From the NCBI GenBank assembly GCA_000332255.1, contig KB235926.1, forward strand, positions 273,802 to 325,478: a stretch of DNA of 51,677 bases. Direction: 5' to 3'. Below the pieces are notes generated by a model, which saw only the letters and a program-made list of their open reading frames with translations, made no database searches and was not told the origin of the DNA. Source of the DNA: a cyanobacterium PCC 7702. GTDB lineage: Bacteria; Cyanobacteriota; Cyanobacteriia; Cyanobacteriales; Nostocaceae. Positions 36,821-46,633 of the stretch are shown here, piece by piece (position 1 is the stretch's first letter; every line of letters starts with the position of its first letter). The translations under genes were made by a program, and so were the position numbers.

Positions 36821-37402
36821 ATGTCTGTTGCTCCTTGGCGCAGCGCGATCGCTCGTGCTCTCCATCAAAATCGTAGCTTGATTTACGCCCGCTACCTACA
36901 GCTTGCCACAGTACGGACAAATGGTCGTCCAGCTAACCGTACCGTAGTATTTCGCGGATTTTTAGAAGATACCGACCAACTGAAATTTATCACAGATGCT
37001 CGTAGCGAAAAAGTCGAGCAAATACTACAAAAACCTTGGGCAGAAGCTTGCTGGTACTTTCCCCGCACGCGCGAACAATTTCGCATTCACGGTCGTCTTA
37101 TTTTGGTTGGAAATGATAATTCTCAGCCAATACTACAAAAAGCCCGTTATGCTACATGGCAACAACTAAGCGATGCAGCGCGTTTGCAGTTTGCTTGGCC
37201 AGATCCTGGTAAACCAAGAACAAACAACCAAGATGCCTTTGCACCACCACCACCAAATTCTATTGAGCCTTTGGCCAATTTTTGCCTGCTGCTGCTTGCT
37301 CCTGTAGAGGTGGAGCACTTAGAATTGCAGGGAGAACCCCAAAATCGCTGGCTTTACAGCTATGACCATCAGGAATGGTCTGTGAAAGCTATCAATCCAT
37401 AG
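36821..37402 (+). CDS. PPOX-class FMN-binding protein (alr4036-like)
   Basis: 193 residues. The split-barrel flavin fold is marked by YLQLATVRTNGRPANRTVVFRG and KFITDARSEKVEQI, then ACWYFPRTREQFRIHGRL, typical of pyridoxamine-5'-phosphate oxidase relatives. WLYSYDHQEWSVKAINP ends it, where true PdxH proteins end in R-L-x-P. I recall this length and pattern as the cyanobacterial and plant alr4036 family. The exact reaction is unknown; it may act on pyridoxal compounds or merely bind FMN. Start is 3 bases after the upstream hydrolase stop. Confidence 0.85.
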   Translation: MSVAPWRSAIARALHQNRSLIYARYLQLATVRTNGRPANRTVVFRGFLEDTDQLKFITDARSEKVEQILQKPWAEACWYFPRTREQFRIHGRLILVGNDNSQPILQKARYATWQQLSDAARLQFAWPDPGKPRTNNQDAFAPPPPNSIEPLANFCLLLLAPVEVEHLELQGEPQNRWLYSYDHQEWSVKAINP

Positions 37403-37424
37403 GTTACAAGACCAGCAGATAATA

Positions 37425-38189
37425 TTAAATTCCAGCCCCGTCTAAAAACTCTTGAATCACCTTATCTTTAATGTGACAGTGGGGAGCCGGTTGAGAAGGG
37501 TTACCGTTGTTACCAGCCAACGTCCCTAACAACACTGGTGTTTCCCGACCAGATTGAATTTCTTGTAATGCCTGCATTTGCTGTTCTAGCAATTCAATGC
37601 GGTCAACTAAAGCACGAATTACTTCTGCTTCTGAATCTGGCAAGTTATTGTGTTCGAGGGGAGCAACCCGCACTCCAGAGCGATAGATGATGCGACCGGG
37701 TACACCCACCACGGTGCAATTGGAAGGTACGTCCCTCAAAACTACCGAACCAGCACCGATGCGTACGTTATTGCCAATGTGAATGTTACCCAGTACTTTT
37801 GCTCCCGCACCGACAACTACGTTTTCACCCAGAGTGGGGTGTCGCTTTCCACTTTCTTTACCAGTACCACCGAGGGTGACACCCTGATAAATCAAGGCGT
37901 AGTCTCCGACGATCGCTGTTTCCCCGATCACTACTCCCATTCCGTGGTCAATAAATACGCTTTTACCAATCTGAGCGCCAGGGTGAATTTCAATTCCGGT
38001 TAAGAAGCGAGCGATATGAGAAATCAAACGAGGAATAAAGGGAATGCCTATGTTGTAAAGCCAGTGAGCCAACCGGTGGAATAGTAGAGCTTGCAAACCG
38101 GGGTAACAGAATAATACTTCCAACCAGTTACGGGCAGCTGGATCGCGTTCAAATATTATGCGAAAGTCAGCAATGAGTGTAGACAGCAC
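37425..38189 (-). CDS. cysE: Serine O-acetyltransferase
   Basis: 254 residues from GTG 38189, chosen because GAGGG lies about 10 bases upstream and the family N-terminus (L-x-T-L-x-A-D-F) starts there; a TTG at 38210 would add seven residues. It makes O-acetylserine from serine and acetyl-CoA, the first step of cysteine synthesis. The left-handed helix of hexapeptides is clear: [39 protein letters not shown] with catalytic His/Asp in [22 protein letters not shown] and the CoA loop. The C-terminal extension after VGVPGRIIY carries a predicted coiled coil ([18 protein letters not shown]). Confidence 0.95.
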   Translation of the reverse strand: MLSTLIADFRIIFERDPAARNWLEVLFCYPGLQALLFHRLAHWLYNIGIPFIPRLISHIARFLTGIEIHPGAQIGKSVFIDHGMGVVIGETAIVGDYALIYQGVTLGGTGKESGKRHPTLGENVVVGAGAKVLGNIHIGNNVRIGAGSVVLRDVPSNCTVVGVPGRIIYRSGVRVAPLEHNNLPDSEAEVIRALVDRIELLEQQMQALQEIQSGRETPVLLGTLAGNNGNPSQPAPHCHIKDKVIQEFLDGAGI

Positions 38190-38375
38190 GCTTTTTGTAC
38201 CCTCGTTCAAACAAGCTACACTCTATCTTAACGCCATAAGTGCTACCTCTAACTGTTGTTAGTAGTTTATTTGTTTTCATTTGTTTTTGCTTTCTTCCCC
38301 AGCTGCTTGGCGAAAGCCCTGTTACATTTTTAGCGTGTAACGCTCGCTGCAGCTAAGACTAGACAATTACTGCAC

Positions 38376-38861
38376 TCAAGCAGCTGCTTGTTGCTCTAGA
38401 TTAACTTTGACTACTTTGTTCTTTTCTATTTCTGTTTTTGGCAGTGTCAATTTTAAAATTCCGTCCTTGTATTCTGCGGTAACTTTGGTGTTCTGAATTC
38501 GTGCAGAAAGAGGAATTACACGCTGGTATTTTCCGTAGTGAAATTCGCTTCTTGTCAAGCTTTTTTGTGCAGTTTTAGTTTTTGATTTCCGCTCCCCGCT
38601 CACGTAAACTGCTTGCTCGGTAACTTGAATATCAAGATCTTTGGCTTCTATACCAGGAATTGCTAGTTTCAGATAAATTGCTTCATCTGTTTGAGATAAT
38701 TCCACAGCTGGAATTTTTAGATTACTCGCAGTTTCCCACACCAGTTGAGGTCCTAATACGAAATCTTCCTCAAACAAATGGTTAATTTGACGTTGCAAAG
38801 CAGTAAATTCTTGCCAGAGATTGTAACCTACTATTGTTATAAGTTTTTTGTGGAACCTCAT
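38376..38861 (-). CDS. Hsp20-family small heat shock protein
   Basis: 161 residues from ATG 38861 (a TTG precedes). The alpha-crystallin domain runs from about VELSQTDEAIYLKLAIPGI to ILKLTLPKTE, with the classic A-x-x-x-n-G-v-L motif as AEYKDGILKLTLPK. Between them, SGERKSKTK and FHYGKYQRVIPLS match class A sHSPs. No I-x-I tail is obvious. It holds unfolding proteins in the cytoplasm or at membranes. No CIRCE element is seen upstream. Same strand as cysE, 187 bases apart, probably separate. Confidence 0.9.
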   Translation of the reverse strand: MRFHKKLITIVGYNLWQEFTALQRQINHLFEEDFVLGPQLVWETASNLKIPAVELSQTDEAIYLKLAIPGIEAKDLDIQVTEQAVYVSGERKSKTKTAQKSLTRSEFHYGKYQRVIPLSARIQNTKVTAEYKDGILKLTLPKTEIEKNKVVKVNLEQQAAA

Positions 38862-39270
38862 CAATTTAGTTTTTATCTTTTGTTATTTTTCATCTTAATT
38901 AACTGTTTAAATGTTTATTATAAATATTACGGTTTTTGTCAATAAAAAAATGATGATAATCGTCCTAAATTTTTAGTAATTAATTGTGGAAAAACTATAA
39001 TATTTTTGCTTTAAAAACCAGAAAAAAACAATCTTTGCCATTTTTATAGAAAGATTATTCCCTGATTTTCATCAAGAAAATCTCACATTTTCTACTCCTT
39101 ATCATCGGATTTATCTAGATAAAGATAGGGTGGATTTATCAAAAAAACAAATCCTTCTCTAGTCCTAGTAAGGATAAAAGTATTAATTTTATGTCTGGAG
39201 AAAGATGACATTTCTAAGAAAAATAAATTATGATATTTAGATACCTTCTATGATTTGAAATTATATTTAA
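38862..39270. other. 409-base divergent AT-rich region with a 14-bp palindrome
   Basis: No gene. TTTATCTAGATAAA at 39110-39123 is a perfect 14-base palindrome, operator-like, about 150 bases before the acyltransferase. Otherwise very AT-rich. Should hold heat-shock and acyltransferase promoters, which I cannot place. Confidence 0.4.
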
Positions 39271-40293
39271 GTGGTGATAAATCCTAATTCGGAGACCTTA
39301 GTAAATCACCCTCTGAAAGAAAGAAGGGTTAAAGGCTATAAATTTAGCTGGTTTGATTGGTTTTGCCTGTGGTATCCTCCAGGCTGGTTGATTTTATTCA
39401 ATCGCCACTGGCAGCATTATCATTCAGATCCCGAAGGTTGGAATTGGTTGGAATATATTTTATTTTTAATTCCTGGTGGTTTTTATTTAGCACTGTTACT
39501 TCGTTGGTCGCGTTTGGGATTTCGTTCACCAAGGTATGTAAATAGAGAATTTGATCCCAAGTATCAACAAGCTTTTCGAGAAGAAATTCTGGCTCCAATC
39601 GTGGAATGTTATTTTCGTGCAGAAATACACAAAATTGAAAACTTGCCGCTAACAGGACCGGCGATCGTGGCCATGAATCATGCAGGAATGTGTTTTCCTT
39701 GGGATTTCATTGCCTTGGGTTACTTATTAGCAAAACAACGGGGATGGACAGTACAACCTTTAGCTGGTTCACCACTGTTTGACCACCCTTGGATGAGATG
39801 GTGGTTACCACCTGGATGGTCAAATGTTTTAGGTGGCGTGAGAGCAGACCGGCATAATTTTGCTGCTGCTGTACAAGAGCGTAAAATAATTCTATACGCG
39901 CCGGAGGGATTGCGCGGACCTAGAAAGGGTTGGAGAAAGCGCTATCAACTGCAAAAATTTGATATCAGCTTTATTCAGTTGAGCCAGCGTTTTCAGATTC
40001 CGATTTTACCTGTTATTTGCCTTGGCAATGAAAATTTGCATCCCTGGACTATTAATTTGCAAAAATTGCAACAGTTGTTCAAATTACCATTTTTACCTTT
40101 ATCACCTTTAATGCCAATCTTTATTCTTTTTCCTTCTATGGGTGTTTGGGCGATGAAAAGTCGCTTGCGTTATTTGATCGAGCCCTTAGAAACAGCACCT
40201 TCAGAACAAGGACGGGTAGAAGCTTATCAGCAAGCGCAAGCATTGCGAGAAAAAATTCAAAATCAAATCAATAATTTCATTAAAAAAAGTTAG
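39271..40293 (+). CDS. Lysophospholipid-type acyltransferase (PlsC-like)
   Basis: 340 residues from a GTG start. The acyltransferase signature appears as NHAGMCFPWD (the NHx4D-like motif) with LYAPEGLRGPRKGWRKRY as the later PEGxR block. Two hydrophobic stretches (LEYILFLIPGGFYLALLLRW, about 70-90, and LPLSPLMPIFILFPSMGVWA near 280) suggest membrane association. Probably transfers an acyl chain to a lysolipid or a hydroxy-carotenoid or wax precursor; the acceptor is not readable. Stands alone between hsp20 and a response regulator. Confidence 0.83.
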   Translation: MVINPNSETLVNHPLKERRVKGYKFSWFDWFCLWYPPGWLILFNRHWQHYHSDPEGWNWLEYILFLIPGGFYLALLLRWSRLGFRSPRYVNREFDPKYQQAFREEILAPIVECYFRAEIHKIENLPLTGPAIVAMNHAGMCFPWDFIALGYLLAKQRGWTVQPLAGSPLFDHPWMRWWLPPGWSNVLGGVRADRHNFAAAVQERKIILYAPEGLRGPRKGWRKRYQLQKFDISFIQLSQRFQIPILPVICLGNENLHPWTINLQKLQQLFKLPFLPLSPLMPIFILFPSMGVWAMKSRLRYLIEPLETAPSEQGRVEAYQQAQALREKIQNQINNFIKKS

Positions 40294-40329
40294 TTGTCGA
40301 ATTTAGCCGCATCAGTTGTGGCTTTCACC

Positions 40330-41022
40330 TCAACCAGACTCTCCAGCACCAAAGCGATATCCCTTACCATAAACGCTGTGAATGAGTTGGGTTTCTCCAG
40401 GAAATTCTATCTTGCGACGCAACAGTCGTACTAATGCAGCAGTAACGTTACTGCTGGGTTGCTCGCCATCTTTCCACAAAGAGTGCATAATCTGCGTGTG
40501 AGTGAGCAGCTTGCCAGTGTTTTGCATAAAGTATTGCAGTAATTGGCTTTCTTTTTCCGACAGTTCAATTACTCGTCCTTGACGGTAGGCTAGTTGGTTT
40601 TCGCAATCAAGTTCTAAATTGCCTACTATCAAGCGATTTATTTGATTACCGCGTGCTTGGGAAGTAGAACGTCGTAATAAAGCACGAACTCTTGCTAGTA
40701 ATTCTCGCAACTCAAAAGGTTTAACCAAATAATCATCTGCACCTGCATCTAAACCTTCTACTCGATCATCTAAAGTGTCTTTGGCGGTAAGAAACAGTAC
40801 GGGGGTAGAAACACCTTGGCCGCGCAATTCCTGACAAATTTCTAGTCCGGTTTTTCCCGGTAACATCCAGTCTAAGATGAGCAGATCGTAATTGCCTGTT
40901 TTTGCTAACAGGCGACCATTCGTTCCATCATAAGCGGTGTCGACTTTGTAGCCTTCACGAGCGAGCACTCGACTCAAAGGGTCGGTAAGTTCGGTTTCAT
41001 CGTCAACTAGCAAGATGTTCAT
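40330..41022 (-). CDS. OmpR/PhoB-family response regulator (RppA-like)
   Basis: 230 residues. Receiver domain 1-120 with acidic pocket LLVDDE, phosphoacceptor Asp in LLILDWMLPG, Thr in FLTAKD and Lys in LVKPFELREL. A winged-helix effector follows (LSEKESQLLQYFMQNTGKLLT, VRLLRRKIEF, HSVYGKGYRF). Closest in memory to RppA/NrsR-type regulators of Synechocystis. No sensor kinase gene is adjacent, so it is an orphan here. It is divergent from hisG with a 190-base shared upstream region. Confidence 0.92.
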   Translation of the reverse strand: MNILLVDDETELTDPLSRVLAREGYKVDTAYDGTNGRLLAKTGNYDLLILDWMLPGKTGLEICQELRGQGVSTPVLFLTAKDTLDDRVEGLDAGADDYLVKPFELRELLARVRALLRRSTSQARGNQINRLIVGNLELDCENQLAYRQGRVIELSEKESQLLQYFMQNTGKLLTHTQIMHSLWKDGEQPSSNVTAALVRLLRRKIEFPGETQLIHSVYGKGYRFGAGESG

Positions 41023-41213
41023 AACTTGCTGGAGTTTTTTGCAAGAAAGATTTGAAAGTACCTATTCAAATCGGCAATTGACAAGAATATAAAAATTTGA
41101 TTTCCCTGGGTTTTTTGCCAGCCGGGTTTTGATTTGTTGTCTATTTTCTGTAATTTGACCATAAAAATAGCTCTTTCATCTACAATCTAAAGTCGAAAAT
41201 AGAAGATTGTTAT

Positions 41214-41867
41214 ATGCTTACTGTTGCACTGCCAAAAGGAGAACTTCTCAAACCGAGTATTCGTTTGCTACAAACTGTGGGGTTGGATTTTAGTGCTTTT
41301 TTAGACTCTAGCAATCGACAATTGCAAATTGCAGATACTGCTGAAAGAGCCAGAGCACTCCTGGTACGGGCCCAGGATGTTCCGGTTTATGTAGAGTACG
41401 GTCAAGCGCAACTGGGTATTGTTGGTTATGACGTGCTGCGGGAGAAAAAACCACAGGTAGCGCAGTTAATGGATTTGCGGTTTGGTTACTGTCGCATGTC
41501 GGTGGCTGTCAAGCAATCAAGTCCTTACCGCTCGCCTTTGGATTTACCCGCACATAGTAGAGTTGCTTCCAAGTATATCAATTGTGCGCGCGAATACTTC
41601 CATAGTTTGGATCTACCTGTGGAAATTGTACCCCTGTACGGCTCTGTGGAGTTAGGACCAATTACGGGAATGTCAGAAGCTATTGTTGATTTGGTTTCTA
41701 CTGGGCGGACGTTGCGGGAAAATGGTTTGGTGGAGATTGAAACGCTATACGAAAGTACGGCGCGATTGATTGCCCATCCTTTGAGTTATCGTTTGAATGT
41801 GGATAATCTCAGCAACTTAATTGCCGAGATTGAAAAGGGGATGGTGGTGGTGGGGTCGCCAAACTAG
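41214..41867 (+). CDS. hisG: ATP phosphoribosyltransferase, short form
   Basis: 217 residues, the short HisG form that needs the HisZ regulatory subunit. First step of histidine synthesis: ATP plus PRPP to phosphoribosyl-ATP. Begins [18 protein letters not shown] and shows [46 protein letters not shown] and [17 protein letters not shown], the PRPP-binding segment. The C-terminal allosteric ACT-like domain of long HisG is absent. hisZ is not in the window. A possible -10 TACAAT is at 41181-41186. Confidence 0.97.
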   Translation: MLTVALPKGELLKPSIRLLQTVGLDFSAFLDSSNRQLQIADTAERARALLVRAQDVPVYVEYGQAQLGIVGYDVLREKKPQVAQLMDLRFGYCRMSVAVKQSSPYRSPLDLPAHSRVASKYINCAREYFHSLDLPVEIVPLYGSVELGPITGMSEAIVDLVSTGRTLRENGLVEIETLYESTARLIAHPLSYRLNVDNLSNLIAEIEKGMVVVGSPN

Positions 41868-41886
41868 GGTAGCTAGATATGTACGG

Positions 41887-42948
41887 TTATTGTGTGGTTG
41901 CAGTTGCCGATAGCTGCTGGTGAGCGTGGCGCAAAATCCGCTCGGTAGTATCCCAACTTACACATCCGTCTGTAATGCTAATGCCATACTTTAAATCGGC
42001 GGGGTTTGCTGGTAGTAGTTGATTTCCTTCAAACAGGTAGCTTTCGAGCATCAAGCCAATGAGGGCGGAGTTACCTGCGATGCGTTGGGCAATAACGTTG
42101 CACGCCACTTCTCGTTGTTGGGCGTACTGTTTGCTAGAGTTGGCGTGACTGCAATCTACCATAATTGCTGGGTTTTGTCCGGCGTTTTTCAGTGCTGCTA
42201 CGGCTTCGGCAATGCTTTGGGCATCGTAGTTGGGACGGGTGCGTCCGCCCCGCAAAACTATATGTCCGTATTGGTTACCTTTTGTGCGTACAATGGACGT
42301 GAAGCCATCTTGGTCGATGCCTAAAAAACTGTGGGGTGTGCGTGCTGCTTGCATTGCATCCAAAGCAATTTGCAAACTACCATCGGTGGCATTTTTAAAG
42401 CCTACAGGCATGGAAAGACCGCTAGCCATTTCCCGGTGGGTTTGTGATTCGGTGGTGCGGGCTCCGATCGCTGCCCAGCTTACTAAGTCAGCGATGTATT
42501 GCGGTACGATCGGATCGAGAAATTCTGTCGCTGCAGGTAGTCCCATTTGGGTGATGTCGAGTAACAAACGTCGCGCTTTTTTGAGTCCGATTTCGATATT
42601 GTAGGTGCCATCCAGGTAGGGATCGTTAATCAAGCCCTTCCAGCCGATGGTAGTGCGTGGTTTTTCAAAGTAGACGCGCATGATAATGTATAGGCGATCG
42701 CTGAGTTCTTCCCGCAGACGAACTAGTTTTTCCGCGTACTCTAAAGCTCCTTGAACGTCATGGATCGAACACGGTCCTACCACGACTAACAGGCGAGAGT
42801 CTTCATGGCGCAAAATCTGTTGCACCGCCATCCGACCTTCGACAACAGTACGGTTTGACTGCGGCGTCATCGGAAGTTCTTGTTTGAGCGATCGCGGCGG
42901 CTCGAGGCGCACCGTCTCTATGATATTTAAATCCTGGGTTGGCAACAT
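41887..42948 (-). CDS. 3-deoxy-7-phosphoheptulonate synthase (DAHP synthase, type I)
   Basis: 353 residues, AroG/F/H type. Condenses phosphoenolpyruvate and erythrose-4-phosphate at the entry to the shikimate pathway. Family motifs: [80 protein letters not shown] and [11 protein letters not shown]. The N-terminal extension required for feedback regulation is present, but the sensitivity (Phe, Tyr or Trp) is not readable. Convergent with hisG, whose stop is 20 bases away. Confidence 0.96.
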   Translation of the reverse strand: MLPTQDLNIIETVRLEPPRSLKQELPMTPQSNRTVVEGRMAVQQILRHEDSRLLVVVGPCSIHDVQGALEYAEKLVRLREELSDRLYIIMRVYFEKPRTTIGWKGLINDPYLDGTYNIEIGLKKARRLLLDITQMGLPAATEFLDPIVPQYIADLVSWAAIGARTTESQTHREMASGLSMPVGFKNATDGSLQIALDAMQAARTPHSFLGIDQDGFTSIVRTKGNQYGHIVLRGGRTRPNYDAQSIAEAVAALKNAGQNPAIMVDCSHANSSKQYAQQREVACNVIAQRIAGNSALIGLMLESYLFEGNQLLPANPADLKYGISITDGCVSWDTTERILRHAHQQLSATATTQ

Positions 42949-43141
42949 TGATAGAGCTTGCTGGTATCTGCTGTTCTACAATTCTAATCTGTTGCAGCTG
43001 CTGGCAAACTTTATGTTATAAATTATACCTAAGTCTCGTCACCGCAGCGACCTCTATGCCCGTCAATTACACTTTTTGAAGATGTGGTACAAGTGATTTT
43101 CAGACAAAAAATAAATCCATAAACTATATCGCACATTGCAC

Positions 43142-43561
43142 ATGTCCACAAAACCGCAAAACTCTGAGGAATTTGCAACACCACTATTTCTGATTCAACG
43201 CCACCGCCAAATGCGCAATCTGATTTTGGATTATGCTATAGCAGCAGCATTGCTCGGGCTAAATCCCATTCGCGGTACTTTAACGCTGACACTGCTGGTG
43301 GCTGGGCTTTTGATATGGAAAATGATTTGTGATATAGGTTCTTCCTGGGGGTATGCTAAAGGTCAAGACGCTTTGGCGATCGCTGGAAAACTTTTTGGTA
43401 TTGTAGGAGCTTTTGCACTCGCTTTTATGGCTTGGGTAACGGTTTTTTGTTTGGGACTGTTTGCACCACTTTTGTCTGGATTTGGAATTTGCGCAGCTTT
43501 GTTTACTCTAACTTGGACGCTAGGACAGGTAATAAACCAATTTTATGCAAGCGGTCGGTAA
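43142..43561 (+). CDS. Small multi-span membrane protein, unknown function
   Basis: 139 residues from ATG 43142 (TTG 43136 in frame). About four hydrophobic segments: LILDYAIAAALLGLNPI, TLTLTLLVAGLLIWKMI, LFGIVGAFALAFMAWVTVF and FGICAALFTLTWTLGQV. The ILDYAIAAALLGLNPIRG opening is familiar from conserved cyanobacterial proteins, but I cannot name the family. It is followed after 11 bases, with AAGGAAGG just before the next ATG, by the lipase gene, so it leads an apparent run lipase - rsmE - TPR gene. Confidence 0.72.
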   Translation: MSTKPQNSEEFATPLFLIQRHRQMRNLILDYAIAAALLGLNPIRGTLTLTLLVAGLLIWKMICDIGSSWGYAKGQDALAIAGKLFGIVGAFALAFMAWVTVFCLGLFAPLLSGFGICAALFTLTWTLGQVINQFYASGR

Positions 43562-43572
43562 GGAAGGCAAAC

Positions 43573-44731
43573 ATGAAGTTAGGACGCAGGCAAATTCTAC
43601 TTGCAGGCTTAGGATCGGGAGTAGCAGCAACTATTTTTCGCAATTACCAACGACTTCAGACACAAAGTCGTTTAGAGGCATTAGCTCGACAACAATCGCA
43701 ACTAAAGGTGCAAGATATATTAAAAGAAACATTGGCAGCTGATGCGAAAAAAAATCAACCAAACAATAGCAATTCAAGCATCTTTAAAACTGACGCCGCC
43801 TCAAATCCCCTACGATCGTAGCATATCTAAGCTTTTGATTCAATGTAGCAAGCTGGGAACTCAACAATATCTATCGGGTAAGGTAGATCCCTCCTTTAAC
43901 GGCTTGATAAAATTCCTACCTGCATATACTTCTGATTTAGACGGCTATACTCAGATCGCATCATTAAAGGGTTTGGAAGATGTACAAAGCTCAGAAACCA
44001 TTGAAGTTGATGTACCAACCCATTCTGCAAATAATACTACTCAAGACCCGGTTGAAAATAATTTAGATACTGCACAAGAAGCCATTGGTCACACTGTCAA
44101 ACAAGCGGTGAAACTAAAGCAAATCATTCCGGTTTACTTTGGCTTTGTTCTTATCTCCAAAACTGCCAATATTATTGTTTTTCGCGGTACTCAAAGAACC
44201 ACCGAGTGGCTGGGAAATATCTTTCTTTTTCAGAAAAATTATGAAGATTTTGCTGATAGTAAAATTCACTCTGGTTTTGCCAATCTTTATAAAGATTTGG
44301 CTCCACAAACTCGCGAAATTGCCCGTCAGTTAAATCCATCCATACCTTGTTATATATCAGGACACAGTCTGGGAGCTGCTTTAGCTACCCTTGCAGCGAT
44401 CGATCTTGCAGTTTCAGTTCCCAAGCTGCAAAAGCAAATTCGATTGTACGCCTACGCTGGACCGCGGGTTGGAAATCCAAGCTTTGCTCGCGTACACAGT
44501 CAATTAGTTCCTAACAGCTATCGCATTGTAAATTTAGCAGATTCCATTCCCCTCTCACCCCCGACGATCTTTCGAAACGATATATATTCTCACGTCGGAC
44601 AGGAATGGTCTTTTTTAGCGCAGTATGGTGATGTTTTACCAAACCATGCTGTTGATACCTATCGTGCAGCTGTTAATAAAGAAGTCGAGACTCATCAAGC
44701 TCGTGCTTATCCTAGTTCTGGCTTGGCATAA
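43573..44731 (+). pseudogene. Class 3 lipase with signal, one-base frameshift at an A8 run
   Basis: ATG 43573, preceded by AAGGAAGG, opens KLGRRQILLAGLGSGVAATI, a twin-arginine-like signal, and reads to LAADAK. At eight A (43747-43754) the frame breaks; removing one A continues KINQTIAIQASLKLTPPQIP and LIQCSKLGTQQYL through the lipase core. Family motifs follow: IIVFRGTQRTTEWLGN, nucleophile elbow YISGHSLGAALATL (Ser), AYAGPRVGNPSFA and VLPNHAVDTY. Left as it is, only the part from 43742 (329 residues, no signal) would be made. The two halves join so cleanly that an assembly error or slippage is as likely as decay. rsmE starts 8 bases after the stop. Confidence 0.8.
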
Positions 44732-44738
44732 TTTTTAT

Positions 44739-45452
44739 ATGCGGCAATTACAAAGAATCGCGATCGCCTCTTCCCAACTCCAACAACAACAGCTTGTACT
44801 GACACCCGCACAAAAGCATTATCTGTACAGGGTCTTGCGCTTGCAGTCGGGCGATCGCTTTATCGCTATGGACGGGATGGGTCAGTGGTGGTTGGCGCAG
44901 CTAACAACAACAGGTGCAGAGATTTTAGAAGTCCTTTGTGTCGATACCGAGTTACCTGCAGCCGTTACTTTGATTGCAGCCTTACCCAAAGGCAATGCTT
45001 TTGAGGATACGGTCCGGATTTGTACTGAATTAGGTGTAGCCTGTATTGCTCCGGTGCTTAGTACTCGCTGTTTGCTTCATCCCAGTCCCCAAAAACTAGA
45101 ACGTTGGCGACGGATAGCCAAAGAAGCTGCGGAACAATCAGAGCGTGCCATCGTTCCTACCATTTTAGAACCTGTGACTTTTAGTTGTGCTATTGCATCT
45201 ACTACGGCTAGCCAACGTTACATCTGCGAAGCAAGGGGCGATTATCCTCACCTTTACCAGGTAATCTGCAAAGATGCAAAAACATCCGAGATCGCGATCG
45301 CTACTGGTCCGGAGGGAGGATGGACAGAAGCAGAAATTGAGGCTGCAGTTAATGCTGGATTTGAGGTTGTTTCTCTCGGAAAGCGCATACTCGCAGCAGT
45401 GACCGCCCCCATAGTCGCTTTATCGTTAATTGCCGCAAATTATGAAGTATAA
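44739..45452 (+). CDS. rsmE: 16S rRNA m3U1498 methyltransferase
   Basis: 237 residues from ATG 44739 (MRQLQRIAIASSQ), chosen over an upstream in-frame start at 44625 that overlaps the lipase and has a hydrophobic, non-family extension. A SPOUT methyltransferase that methylates N3 of U1498 in the decoding region. N-terminal PUA-like domain (HYLYRVLRLQSGDRF), then VTLIAALPKGNAFEDTVRICTELGV and the knot IAIATGPEGGWTEAEIEAA ending LGKRILAAVTAPIVALSLI. Full length. Closely follows the lipase; the TPR gene starts 46 bases downstream. Confidence 0.94.
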   Translation: MRQLQRIAIASSQLQQQQLVLTPAQKHYLYRVLRLQSGDRFIAMDGMGQWWLAQLTTTGAEILEVLCVDTELPAAVTLIAALPKGNAFEDTVRICTELGVACIAPVLSTRCLLHPSPQKLERWRRIAKEAAEQSERAIVPTILEPVTFSCAIASTTASQRYICEARGDYPHLYQVICKDAKTSEIAIATGPEGGWTEAEIEAAVNAGFEVVSLGKRILAAVTAPIVALSLIAANYEV

Positions 45453-45498
45453 AATAATATTATTCCATCCCAGAAAAATAGTATAAAAAACAGAATAT

Positions 45499-46590
45499 AT
45501 GATTGAACCCGTTGCTGCTGCTTTCGAACGCAAAGATTACCGTACTGCAGCTAAACTACTCAAACAACTTTTAAAACAATCACCGGAAAACCCGTGGGTA
45601 CAATTTTATCTAGGACGGTTACACGAAGTTTGGGGAAAATACGAACAAGCAGAAAAAGTCTATCGCCAACTGCTGCAGAATACTACTAATGTTAAAATTA
45701 TTACCCAAGCCAGACAAGCTTTGCAGCGCTTGCAGGAATTGGAGCAACAACAAAGAAAACGCGCAATTATGGAAGCATCAAAGGAGGGCGATCGCGCTGA
45801 GTTTGCTGTATTGGTTCTGGAACCCGTAAGCAAAGAATTTAAAACTCAAGCAGCACAAAAATTAGCCCGAATTATGCAAATGGATACCTATAGCGCTCGA
45901 TTGCTATTACCCAGTCGTGGTTGGCGATTATTCCGCAGCGGCGCCCTTGCAGAGTTAAAATTTTATGGCCAACAGCTCCGAAAAGCTGGTGTTGCTTGTT
46001 TTTGGGCTACATTAGCAGCTCTGGAAAAAATTCAGGTCTTCCAAGTTTGTTATTTCACACAATTTTACCCCAAGGCTGCAGTTGTTTGTCAAAATCAAGC
46101 CAAAGAACTTGGTTATCTCTATTTTGATTGGTCAGAAGTTAAAGGACGAGTGCAAGGACTATTACCCATCTTTGAAGAAGTTGTAGACCGCGATGTTCGC
46201 GGAAAATTAAAACGAAAAACCCAAACTCAAGATTACTTGCAATTTTGCGACCTTCACCTTCCTGGAAAACAGTGTATTCTAAGACTTTACGATTGCGGCT
46301 ATCAATTTCAACAAGGTATAGAATTAGGTTCCTGTGCTAGCGAAAAAAGCACTATTGCCAAAAATTGGAGTAATTTACTCGCCTTGATTGACCAGAAACT
46401 ACCTGAAATTAAGATCTGGTCAGACTTCACCCCCTTTGCAGAAACAGCTCTCGAACAAACAGAAGTCCTAGATCAAATTCAGCCTCACATTTATCTTTTG
46501 CGCAGGGAAAAAACAAATTGGGATCCAGCTTTTCAACTGTATAGCGGACTAATTTTTCTTTCCCTATCTTCCACGCAAGCAGAACACTAG
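45499..46590 (+). CDS. TPR-repeat protein, unknown function
   Basis: 363 residues, soluble. Two TPR-like helical repeats at the N-terminus (FERKDYRTAAKLLKQLLKQS and FYLGRLHEVWGKYEQAEKVY), then a Lys/Gln-rich helix, and a large C-terminal region with ARIMQMDTYSARLLLPSRGW and LYDCGYQFQQGIELGS. I recall similar proteins in most cyanobacteria but no assigned role. TPRs suggest protein binding. Probably last in the run that begins at 43142. Confidence 0.78.
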   Translation: MIEPVAAAFERKDYRTAAKLLKQLLKQSPENPWVQFYLGRLHEVWGKYEQAEKVYRQLLQNTTNVKIITQARQALQRLQELEQQQRKRAIMEASKEGDRAEFAVLVLEPVSKEFKTQAAQKLARIMQMDTYSARLLLPSRGWRLFRSGALAELKFYGQQLRKAGVACFWATLAALEKIQVFQVCYFTQFYPKAAVVCQNQAKELGYLYFDWSEVKGRVQGLLPIFEEVVDRDVRGKLKRKTQTQDYLQFCDLHLPGKQCILRLYDCGYQFQQGIELGSCASEKSTIAKNWSNLLALIDQKLPEIKIWSDFTPFAETALEQTEVLDQIQPHIYLLRREKTNWDPAFQLYSGLIFLSLSSTQAEH

Positions 46591-46633
46591 CTAGAGACAC
46601 AATCCACACTAAATATTCTGCTCGCGGCGAAAT

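Noticed and set aside
42230-42604. 124-codon forward frame inside the DAHP synthase gene
   Set aside because: Antisense shadow of a conserved enzyme.
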